A DNA stretch of 35,452 nt from Lachnospiraceae bacterium (GTDB taxonomy: Bacteria; Bacillota; Clostridia; Lachnospirales; Lachnospiraceae), in NCBI GenBank assembly GCA_029067205.1, contig JAIEEY010000456.1:1-35452 (forward strand). Direction: 5' to 3'. The notes beneath the pieces were generated by a model that worked only from the letters and a program-made list of their open reading frames with translations, was not told the origin of the DNA and made no database searches. Shown in pieces: positions 15,536 through 23,565 of this stretch. The position numbers and the translations under genes are program-made. Within the stretch, counting starts at the first letter, position 1, and each line of letters begins with the position of its first letter.

Positions 15536-16600
15536 TCACGATTCCTGAAAGATTTCCTCATAGTCATAATTCAGGTAATACTGCTTCTCCTTCTCGTAAC
15601 GCTCCATATAGTTCTCTTTCGTCACAAGTCCCTCCCCCGCAGCAAGCCACTCCAATATCATGGAATTGACATGGGCTGCATAGTGCTCCTTATCTCTATA
15701 ATTATCCAGATTTGTTATTATATCATATTTATCGTGAAAATTATATAGTTTTACATTGGGACACTCCAATAGCATCTCCGTCGCGATCAATTCCGCATCA
15801 AAATACCAATTGATCATACCTTCTTGATTCATGAAATCCCACCAGCAGATACTGTAGGGCGTATAAAAAATATAAAAAGTCGTTTCAGGGTACTTCTTTA
15901 CAAGCTCCACAACATTCTGCTGTATATTTCCGATCACCATCTCTGTGTCTTCCGCTGAGAGCGGAGTCGCCTCTGGAGCTTTCTCCTCCCATCGATCATA
16001 GCCTGCCATCACATACTCGTATCCAGTCTCCTTTTCCCACGATGAGTAATCGTCAAGAGTAGTGCTCGGCTGTCTGGTGAGTGTCATCAACAGATTGTTG
16101 AGCACACCATGATACCATATATTTTTGTTAAATACATAGCTCACATCATTCCATGGATTGTCATCATAGAGATAGGTCGGATATCCGTCATACTCTGTAT
16201 AATCCTTATCACGCAGAATCGCATTGGCGTCCATTGTCCATATAATCGTCTTTAAATCCTTGTTTCGTCTTAAGGCTCTCTCAAGATTTTCCGAGAGTTC
16301 TCTGTAGCCTGCGCCAGAAAAAGTCTCTTTCACGAACCTTACCCCAAACAGAGAATCCGCCTCGCTTGTCCTGAAGTTCTGCGCCATCGATGTCCCTGTG
16401 ATCATTGCATCATAATCAAAATGCCTTGAGATCCCGTCATTTATGTACCGCTCATCGTACAACCGGTAAGAGACGAAGGAAAAGGGCTTATGAAAATGAA
16501 AATACGGGTCAAATATCCAAAATATCAGCAGTATCAGCGCGATCGCCCCTAACAGTGCCATCATACATGAGATGAACCATTTTTTCGCATTTTGTATCAT
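15536..16600 (-). CDS. SGNH/AlgX-like accessory protein of the MBOAT acyltransferase
   Basis: The 354-residue protein has one N-terminal membrane anchor (about 8-30), so its body faces outside. YDAMITGTSMAQNF (Ser71) resembles the G-(D/T)-S nucleophile block of SGNH-type esterases and of the DltD/AlgX/AlgJ group. A late DKEHYAAHVNSMI segment offers an Asp and His in the expected region. Proteins of this kind follow MBOAT genes and complete acyl transfer from the membrane enzyme to the extracellular polymer. It starts 26 nt after the MBOAT gene with AAAGGA upstream. The exact family is unsure: sequence similarity to DltD is limited to the motif and layout. Confidence 0.72.
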   Translation of the reverse strand: MIQNAKKWFISCMMALLGAIALILLIFWIFDPYFHFHKPFSFVSYRLYDERYINDGISRHFDYDAMITGTSMAQNFRTSEADSLFGVRFVKETFSGAGYRELSENLERALRRNKDLKTIIWTMDANAILRDKDYTEYDGYPTYLYDDNPWNDVSYVFNKNIWYHGVLNNLLMTLTRQPSTTLDDYSSWEKETGYEYVMAGYDRWEEKAPEATPLSAEDTEMVIGNIQQNVVELVKKYPETTFYIFYTPYSICWWDFMNQEGMINWYFDAELIATEMLLECPNVKLYNFHDKYDIITNLDNYRDKEHYAAHVNSMILEWLAAGEGLVTKENYMERYEKEKQYYLNYDYEEIFQES

Positions 16601-16625
16601 ATAGAAAATCCTTTCCTGTCAGCTA

Positions 16626-18089
16626 TCAGAAATTGAAATACAAAAACTCACTCACCTCGGAAAGCGACAATATACTCCAGAGCAAAAGCCCCACGATCAA
16701 CATCATACGCTTAACGCCATACCTGCTGTCATTCACTTTCTCCTGTGTATTGCGCAGCACAAGACATGCCAATATCAACAGGAAAGCAAAAAATGTCAGC
16801 ATAAACCATGGACACGCCTGTATCAGAGGCTGCAGTCCCAATCGTCCAAGCAGCCGCACTTCAATAATCTGGTTAAAGACTTCTGCGATTTCCCCATAAA
16901 GTCTGCCGTCACCATACACTTTCAGATTGCCTATCATCTGCAGTCCCTGCCCTACAGATTCCGCCCGGAACATGCTCCATGCAGCAGTACAGAAGCAAAA
17001 GGTGACGACCACCCGGAGTTTACGCGGAATCTTCTGCAGAATACGGTCAAATAGTCGGTCATACAGGTTTCCTAAGCCATTTACAACGCCCCACAGGATA
17101 AATGTCCAGTTTGCCCCATGCCAGATTCCGCTCACCAGAAAAACGATCATAATATTTACATACGTCCGTGCCGTTCCCTTTCTGCTGCCCCCCAATGGAA
17201 TATAGATATATTTTGTAAAAAACCTTGTCAGCGTCATATGCCATCTGTCCCAGAACTCCCTGACAGACGCTGCCTTATATGGAGAATTGAAATTGACAGG
17301 CAGCTCCACATTAAACATAAAACCGATGCCGTATGCCATATCGCAGTATCCACTAAAATCAAAATAAATCTGCATGGAATAACAAATCATAACCAGTATT
17401 GTGCTGATGCTGTTGAGCGCACCCACTTCCGCATAACCAACTGTCACCACTTTCGACAGGGTATCCGCAACCAACACCTTCTTTGCCATACCAAGCGCAA
17501 ATGCATATATCCCCTTGCAAAGATTTTCATACTGAATATGGTGATTTTCCTCCGCGCGAAGCTGCGGTATCAGCTCATCGTGATACACAATTGGTCCCGC
17601 GATCAACTGCGGAAAAAATGAGACATATGCTGCGTACTCCAGCAGACTGTACCGCTCACAATCCCCTCTGTAGGAATCGATTACATACGATAGCTGCTGA
17701 AATGTGTAAAAGCTGATTCCCAGAGGAAGCGCCAGTCTCAGAAACTGATAATCCGTCTTTAATACTGCATTGACATTTTCAATAAAAAAGTCAAAATATT
17801 TAAAGTAAAACAAAATCCCAATATTATAAAGCAATCCTGTCATCAAAAAAAGTCTTCGCGCCGCCAGCCCATGTGTCTTATCCATACCATTAACCAGCAG
17901 ATTATTGACCAGAATACTCACAATCAGGATTGCAAGATATTGAATACTATTGTATCCATAAAACACCATAGACATCACAATCAGATATCCAAGTGCCGCT
18001 TTTCCCAGTTTCATATGATGTAACCAATAATACCCAGTCACCACAAGTGGAAAAAACAAAAAAATAAATATATATGAATTAAAAAGCAT
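16626..18089 (-). CDS. MBOAT family O-acyltransferase (AlgI/PatA/DltB-like)
   Basis: A 487-residue polytopic protein with about ten membrane segments. It contains the family's LGISFYTFQQLSYVIDSYRG, FFPQLIAGPIVYHDEL, IYFDFSGYCDMAYGIGFMF and FNSPYKAASVREFWDRWHMT (His284). The catalytic WHGANWTFILWG has His324. These are the hallmarks of alginate O-acetylase AlgI and peptidoglycan PatA relatives. It would pass an acyl group, commonly acetyl, through the membrane for transfer to the surface glycan, with the SGNH-like protein downstream finishing the reaction. GGGAGCAG precedes the ATG. Confidence 0.93.
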   Translation of the reverse strand: MLFNSYIFIFLFFPLVVTGYYWLHHMKLGKAALGYLIVMSMVFYGYNSIQYLAILIVSILVNNLLVNGMDKTHGLAARRLFLMTGLLYNIGILFYFKYFDFFIENVNAVLKTDYQFLRLALPLGISFYTFQQLSYVIDSYRGDCERYSLLEYAAYVSFFPQLIAGPIVYHDELIPQLRAEENHHIQYENLCKGIYAFALGMAKKVLVADTLSKVVTVGYAEVGALNSISTILVMICYSMQIYFDFSGYCDMAYGIGFMFNVELPVNFNSPYKAASVREFWDRWHMTLTRFFTKYIYIPLGGSRKGTARTYVNIMIVFLVSGIWHGANWTFILWGVVNGLGNLYDRLFDRILQKIPRKLRVVVTFCFCTAAWSMFRAESVGQGLQMIGNLKVYGDGRLYGEIAEVFNQIIEVRLLGRLGLQPLIQACPWFMLTFFAFLLILACLVLRNTQEKVNDSRYGVKRMMLIVGLLLWSILSLSEVSEFLYFNF

Positions 18090-18109
18090 ATCTGCTCCCT
18101 ATAACCACC

Positions 18110-19123
18110 TTAATGTCTCAGCGGAATCACGATTCTGTCATACAGCCATACGATCGCTGCATATGCTGACGGTGACAGGAAAAAAAGGTTCCTGCGCATC
18201 CTGTCTCCTCTTGACACAATCCCACTGCTATAAATCCTGTCCATCTCATCTTTGTCCTTTTTCATCTCCGCGACAAGTCTTGACGCTGCTTTCTTATTTT
18301 TCGCATTCCAGGCATCAATGTAATAAAATAACAATCGTCTTTGAAAATGATATCCCGCCAAATCTGCCATCTGCTGGGAAACCATTTGCCTGATACAGGA
18401 AATGTGCTCACGCCAAAAGGGAATTTCATCCCGAAACATCCGCTCTCCCTGTACTGCATTCATGATGCTGCCCTCACGGTCGAGCACATAATGATAAAAG
18501 CACTGGTCAAGATATACTGCCTGGTTTACCCCGCAGAATGCACGTGTTGTGTACATGATATCTTCTGAATTTCTCCCTTTCGGAAATATCATTCCCTTAA
18601 CCAGATCCCTCTGAAAAAGCTTGCTCCAGACAGAATTGTAGATGACATACTTGTCATGACCACTGATATAAGCTTTTAACAGCTCGTCCCTTGAAAGCGG
18701 AACAACACTGCCGTCTCCTCCTGACATGGTCTGATCCTTGTACTCACAAAAGTACCGACATACTGCAATCTGCGCGTCATGCTCCGTACAAGCTCTATAC
18801 ATCTGCTCATACATATCTGACTCAATCCAGTCATCACTGTCAACGTAACCAATATAATCGCCAGCCGCAACCGCCAATCCTGCATTTCTCGCATCTGAAA
18901 GTCCGCCGTTTTGCTTGTGTATGACTTTGACACGACTGTCCTTTTTCGCATATTCTTCACACATTGATGGAGAAGTATCTGTAGATCCATCATCCACAAG
19001 TATGATCTCAAGCTTACGATAAGTCTGCTGCAGGATAGACTCCATACATCGGTCGAGATATTGTTCCATATTGTATACAGGTACGATGATAGAGAGTAAA
19101 GCCTTTTCGTCCCCGTTTTGCAT
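18110..19123 (-). CDS. GT2 family glycosyltransferase
   Basis: About 337 residues beginning MQNGDEKALLSIIVPVYNME. The GT-A domain has YRKLEIILVDDGSTDTSP, NGGLSDARNAGL and DYIGYVDSDDW, the nucleotide-sugar and metal site. A C-terminal helical region of about 130 residues follows (YHFQRRLLFYYIDAW) and ends in a hydrophobic stretch, AYAAIVWLYDRIVIPL. This kind of tail is common in GT2 enzymes of teichoic-acid and capsule loci. ATG at 19123 is preferred: AGGAGG lies 8 nt before it, while the earlier ATG at 19159 would run into the preceding fucosyltransferase gene and lacks a ribosome site. Confidence 0.9.
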   Translation of the reverse strand: MQNGDEKALLSIIVPVYNMEQYLDRCMESILQQTYRKLEIILVDDGSTDTSPSMCEEYAKKDSRVKVIHKQNGGLSDARNAGLAVAAGDYIGYVDSDDWIESDMYEQMYRACTEHDAQIAVCRYFCEYKDQTMSGGDGSVVPLSRDELLKAYISGHDKYVIYNSVWSKLFQRDLVKGMIFPKGRNSEDIMYTTRAFCGVNQAVYLDQCFYHYVLDREGSIMNAVQGERMFRDEIPFWREHISCIRQMVSQQMADLAGYHFQRRLLFYYIDAWNAKNKKAASRLVAEMKKDKDEMDRIYSSGIVSRGDRMRRNLFFLSPSAYAAIVWLYDRIVIPLRH

Positions 19124-19152
19124 TGTCATCCCTCCTCTGCCATACTGTGCTG

Positions 19153-20049
19153 CTAACATATGCTCCCCATAGCATCAATCAATATCCAGCCAGGCCAGTT
19201 TTCACACACTGTCTCTACATCCGAAGTTTCATAATTGTCATTGTGAAGCGGACGTATCATAATCTTGTCAGGATTTTTGTTGAGCCTCGCTCCCCAGATG
19301 CTAAAAGTACTGTTTGCACAGATATTGTGTCTGCAATGACTCATCAGCTCCATGTCATGCAGACTTTCCCTGCCAGTATTCCAATCCACGACATGCATGT
19401 TCTCTTTATTATAATGCTCTTTTGCATATGCTGTATCATCCGAAAAAATATAAAATACCGGGTTCTCTATCCTCTCTGAGATATAATTGATCGCATTCGT
19501 ATAATACGCATCTGTACAAATTCCCATGTACCGCTTTCCATCTGCCACTGTGAGGTAATCCTTGCGCCGGATATGAATACTCACTGCATTTTCATGTCTT
19601 ATTGCATCAATGAACTCCCGATTACGCGGATTAGAGCTCTTAGGAAATCTAATCTTTTCCTGCAGCAGCGCTATTATATCTTTATAATACAATTCGCAGC
19701 CCCAGAAACCATAGAGATACACATCATCCATCGCAAAGATTTCCGGCATATAATCTGCTTTCTCCCTAACAGTCTTATCCCGCCTGCCTGTGAGCTTTCG
19801 TCTTATCCTGTCTGCCAGTTTCATACTGCTATCCATAAAAAGCTCTCTCTCATCGGCTGTACAGACCTCATACTGCGGCAGATCGAGCCATTCCAGTTCC
19901 AGTGAACGCCACTCTTGTTCCGCACCTGCTGCCTCCTTGTAGGCATACAGATCAAGCTTTACATCTTTTCCGAGAAATTTAAATTTTTCATATAACGCAT
20001 AATGGTAAAGCTGATTCCCAAGCCCTCCCATGACATGTATGATAATCAT
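19153..20049 (-). CDS. Alpha-1,2-fucosyltransferase family GT11
   Basis: A 298-residue enzyme with all three GT11 landmarks: MGGLGNQLYHYAL (7-19), SIHIRRKDYL with the H-x-R-R-x-D donor box (159-164), and NICANSTFSIWGARL near the end. It should transfer L-fucose (or a similar deoxysugar) from GDP-fucose to galactose or a comparable acceptor in alpha-1,2 linkage. No GDP-fucose synthesis genes (gmd, fcl, fkp) are in the window, so donor supply must come from elsewhere. GGAGGGG lies just upstream. This is the more typical of the two GT11-type genes here. Confidence 0.92.
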   Translation of the reverse strand: MIIIHVMGGLGNQLYHYALYEKFKFLGKDVKLDLYAYKEAAGAEQEWRSLELEWLDLPQYEVCTADERELFMDSSMKLADRIRRKLTGRRDKTVREKADYMPEIFAMDDVYLYGFWGCELYYKDIIALLQEKIRFPKSSNPRNREFIDAIRHENAVSIHIRRKDYLTVADGKRYMGICTDAYYTNAINYISERIENPVFYIFSDDTAYAKEHYNKENMHVVDWNTGRESLHDMELMSHCRHNICANSTFSIWGARLNKNPDKIMIRPLHNDNYETSDVETVCENWPGWILIDAMGSIC

Positions 20050-20137
20050 GCAGCCCCTCCATTTTCATGCTGTCTGTATCCTGTGCAATCTGTATCAGTT
20101 ATTTTTCTACAGTTCCTTATCCAGATGCGCATATAGG

Positions 20138-21718
20138 CTAACCAGCTTTTTTCATGTAATAGAGCTTTGCAGTCGTATCCACAACTGGCTCCACATCATA
20201 TCCAATCTCCACAAAAGTGTCCACAAATCGATTCCACGCATTTGTCACCAGATATAATTCATCAGGAATCTGACCGCTATATACCCTATTGAGGTAATCC
20301 TTCCACACCTGTGTATCATTCGTAGAAAAAGTCTCTATCTCATCATTATAAAAAATATTTTCCCACTGCGCCTCATCATAGTTTTCATTATGTGTGAAAT
20401 AGTACGTAAATCCATATCGCTGATGAAAATCAAGCAGCGTCGGAACTTCATACCCATCATGTGTATACCACTCGGCAACCACCGTTCGCAGATCCATCTT
20501 TGCCCAGTGGCAGCTGATGCGGTAATCTCCATAAACGCAGTACAAAATCCCAGCAAACACAAGTCCGATCTGTACTATTTTTGCTCCGTTTCCCGCAATA
20601 AAATGAATGCTGCTCTGCCGCAGAATCTGCACAAATTCATACAAGGATACGGCAATCAGCACAAACCATAGCGGAAACAGGAAGAAACTATAGCGGTTTC
20701 CATACCATCCATAAGCATATATGTTGAGTTTTGTCACAAAATAATAAATCAGATAGATTGCAATATTGCAGTACAAAAATTTTCTAAGGATATCACGCTT
20801 ACTTTTTACTGCCACAAACACAATGATCATCCCAATCACGACCATTGCAGCGATAATAAGCCACCAGATCTTCTCCCAGTCCCTGTCTATGTCAATCGTA
20901 CTCCACTTGAACACCCACATCATACTGTAGAAGAAATCATAGATGATATTCCCCTTCTCAATCATAATATCTTTATTCCCATTAAGGGTAGACACCTGAT
21001 TGACAGACTGCGGAATCAGGAAATAATACACTAAGATAAAACCGCCAATTGCCCCTGTCACAAGATCAGACACAAGGCTCAGTTTAAAACTGATCCAGTC
21101 TTTTCTCCATGCCGACATCGCAAGAATACTGATTCCAAAAGGTACAACGACAAACACTGCACCATAATGCGTAAATACTGACAAAACGCAAAGCAGCGTA
21201 AACACTAGAATCCGCCTGCTGTTCATCTGCTCACAGACAAGAAGCCATACATAGATCAGCCAGAACAGAAACGCAAGCTGCAATGTATATTCCGATGCTT
21301 CCTTTATATAGTACATCAGTATATAAATACTGGAATAAATGACAACACAAAAAGCCGCCATATAGCGGTCACAAAGCTTTCTTATAATGATATACAATCC
21401 AATCGCTGCAATAAAGCCGCATATGACACTCGAAAACCGATACCACCACTCATCCTCACTTACCTGAAGCCACAGACACATCAGCCAGTTATATAACGGC
21501 GGCTGCTGCTGAATATTCGCGATCCGCTCATACATGGTGGTATATTTCGTCACGCCCCTGATCACACCCCTTACTGGTATGGAACAGTAAAACTCCATCG
21601 ATTCATCCTGCCAGATTGGTGCCTCTGTCAGCTTGTACAACGCCATAATCCAATAATAAGTAAACGCTATGCCTGCTGTTATCCATTCTGGCAGATGTGC
21701 TCGCCGAATCTGCTTCAT
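20138..21718 (-). CDS. GT39/ArnT-like membrane glycosyltransferase (GT-C fold)
   Basis: A 526-residue polytopic protein with roughly ten to eleven membrane helices. The first extracytoplasmic loop begins APIWQDESMEFYC with an Asp-Glu pair (D38, E39), the usual catalytic acid position of GT-C enzymes. The next has IQQQPPLYNWLMCLWLQ, matching the H/Q-P-P-L-Y motif of GT39/ArnT proteins. A soluble C-terminal domain of about 110 residues follows the last helix. Such enzymes use polyprenyl-phosphate sugars outside the membrane, so this one should decorate the exported glycan or a protein. GAGGAG lies 7 nt before the ATG. It and the next gene upstream form a pair of GT-C-like proteins. Confidence 0.82.
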   Translation of the reverse strand: MKQIRRAHLPEWITAGIAFTYYWIMALYKLTEAPIWQDESMEFYCSIPVRGVIRGVTKYTTMYERIANIQQQPPLYNWLMCLWLQVSEDEWWYRFSSVICGFIAAIGLYIIIRKLCDRYMAAFCVVIYSSIYILMYYIKEASEYTLQLAFLFWLIYVWLLVCEQMNSRRILVFTLLCVLSVFTHYGAVFVVVPFGISILAMSAWRKDWISFKLSLVSDLVTGAIGGFILVYYFLIPQSVNQVSTLNGNKDIMIEKGNIIYDFFYSMMWVFKWSTIDIDRDWEKIWWLIIAAMVVIGMIIVFVAVKSKRDILRKFLYCNIAIYLIYYFVTKLNIYAYGWYGNRYSFFLFPLWFVLIAVSLYEFVQILRQSSIHFIAGNGAKIVQIGLVFAGILYCVYGDYRISCHWAKMDLRTVVAEWYTHDGYEVPTLLDFHQRYGFTYYFTHNENYDEAQWENIFYNDEIETFSTNDTQVWKDYLNRVYSGQIPDELYLVTNAWNRFVDTFVEIGYDVEPVVDTTAKLYYMKKAG

Positions 21719-21786
21719 ATTAAAATACTCCTCATTCTTGAACCGTTCCTCTCTTTACAAAATATTATTGATCGTTTCCGTATTTC

Positions 21787-23526
21787 CTATTCTCCTGTTG
21801 AATAAAAGCCTTCTTCCATCGATTCGCCCCTGAACGCAATCGGTATCTGTCTCGGAACCGACGGAAAAGAATCATACCCTGTCCTGTCATCGTATACTGG
21901 ATAATAAAATGTAACGCCACTTACCACATAGCTTTCCAACTCATAGCTCCCATAATTTTGCTGCCATACATACGCCTGTTTTTGCGCCTCACCACAGCAG
22001 TACCGTACAAGCGATGCCAGCTTAACCGCTGAAAATGCCCATAGAACAGACACGCCCAAAACAGCTATCTTTCTTATAATATCCTTTTTTTGCCATTTGT
22101 CAAAGTATTTTATCACAATATCGCATAAAATACCTGCTGTTATCATAACTACAAGCAGTACATAGGCATATCCATAGCGCAGAAGCGGCGCTGAATACTG
22201 CCAGAATCCATATGACGCAAGCACGGTGGCAAGCACCAGCATCTGTTCTTTTTGTATCTGTTTTATTTTTATCTGTTTTTTCTGCTCATTTTGCGCGCCA
22301 TGTATACTATATATCATTCTTGCCGCCAAGATCACAAATACCAGCAGACACACAACATCTGCCAAAATAAGCATTTTCCCGATCATAGGCAGTGAACCCT
22401 GAAACCACTCAGAAAACCACTGTGTTATCGGCAGATCCACCAATGCCGCATTGTTGAGTCCCCTGCCCCATGTCTTGATCTCCGCCGCGTCAAGCGCCGC
22501 AGCAAAAGCATTCATTTTCCAATCCACGTCAAAAAGGTCAAGCGCTGGAAATGGATATAATAAATAACCTGACAAAATTACCGTCCTTGCAAGCCATGGT
22601 GCGATTGTCACAATACCCATCATAAGACAAATGCCTATATCACGCCATCTTTTCTGTCTGACGAGCATAGAAACCGGCTTTGCCAGCAAGATTAAGATCA
22701 GTCCCGCCGTCAGCTTCAAAGTCACTGCGTAAACACCCGCCACACACAATATTGCATATGGCACAGCGCTGTCCTCCTCATGCTCCAGCAGCTCCAGCCA
22801 CTTTATGACAATAAAAAATATCACACACATAATGGCAAAGTCCGACGCAGGCGCCACAATGTCACTGTAGATAACAGTAAGATAGTAAAACGCTCCAAGC
22901 CGTGCAAAGCTTGTCACCAGTGTCTTTCTCTGCCCTTTTTTATATTTCTCAAACAATGGCAGTACCTGGAGCCAGAGCAGAAGCGCAATCAGTCCATTGA
23001 CTGTGTGAAGTGAGTGTCCGGTCAAAAACTTCATACTATAAAGTGCTGACAGTGCAAAGAAAGAACTGTTGTAGGCAAACCGCACGTGGATGTTGCCCAG
23101 TCCTTTCACAATACCATACTCTTCAATCCAGCGGATACTCTGTGCGTGGTAGAGATCCGAGTCATAGTGCATATATCCTCTCGATGTACAAAAACACCAG
23201 ACAACAACACTCAGTACTGCGGCAAGCTTCCACATGATACATCTGCCATTCCATCTCTCTGACAACAATGCAGCGATCTGATGTCTTCCAGCCACCGCGG
23301 TCACAAGACATACTGAGACAAGCACAAGATTTGCAGCAGCGCCGACCTTATAAAACAAGCTGAATATCTGCGCATATACCGTAACTGTCATCAGCCCCAG
23401 CGCCACGATGCAGCTGATATCCTTCACACGGTATCCCATTCGTTTATAAATGGCTGTACACAGTCCAAAACCTGTCAGGAAGGCAGTGGCTGTGATATAG
23501 ATCCAATTGCAAAATACAGAAATCAT
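21787..23526 (-). CDS. Large polytopic membrane protein, GT-C-like (LIC_10190-type)
   Basis: A 579-residue protein with at least ten membrane segments. After the third comes a loop with SRGYMHYDSDLYHAQSIRW (Asp122, Asp124, His127). Then follow GIVKGLGNIHVRFAYNSSFF and, later, MNAFAAALDAAEIKTWG and PITQWFSEWFQG. The D-x-D in the first large loop and helix layout suggest a GT-C fold. The wording of that loop resembles the family NCBI calls LIC_10190 membrane protein; I am working from memory there. Function is unproven. A strong AAGGGGGG site 7 nt upstream favours ATG at 23526 over the longer GTG-like start at 23562. Confidence 0.72.
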   Translation of the reverse strand: MISVFCNWIYITATAFLTGFGLCTAIYKRMGYRVKDISCIVALGLMTVTVYAQIFSLFYKVGAAANLVLVSVCLVTAVAGRHQIAALLSERWNGRCIMWKLAAVLSVVVWCFCTSRGYMHYDSDLYHAQSIRWIEEYGIVKGLGNIHVRFAYNSSFFALSALYSMKFLTGHSLHTVNGLIALLLWLQVLPLFEKYKKGQRKTLVTSFARLGAFYYLTVIYSDIVAPASDFAIMCVIFFIVIKWLELLEHEEDSAVPYAILCVAGVYAVTLKLTAGLILILLAKPVSMLVRQKRWRDIGICLMMGIVTIAPWLARTVILSGYLLYPFPALDLFDVDWKMNAFAAALDAAEIKTWGRGLNNAALVDLPITQWFSEWFQGSLPMIGKMLILADVVCLLVFVILAARMIYSIHGAQNEQKKQIKIKQIQKEQMLVLATVLASYGFWQYSAPLLRYGYAYVLLVVMITAGILCDIVIKYFDKWQKKDIIRKIAVLGVSVLWAFSAVKLASLVRYCCGEAQKQAYVWQQNYGSYELESYVVSGVTFYYPVYDDRTGYDSFPSVPRQIPIAFRGESMEEGFYSTGE

Positions 23527-23565
23527 CTTTATCCCCCCTTGCGGCTCTGGGACGCATACCATTTG

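Noticed and set aside
17188-17194. Six-C run in the MBOAT gene as a phase-variation site
   Set aside because: It is short, in frame and encodes the conserved G-G-S of the family; not exceptional.
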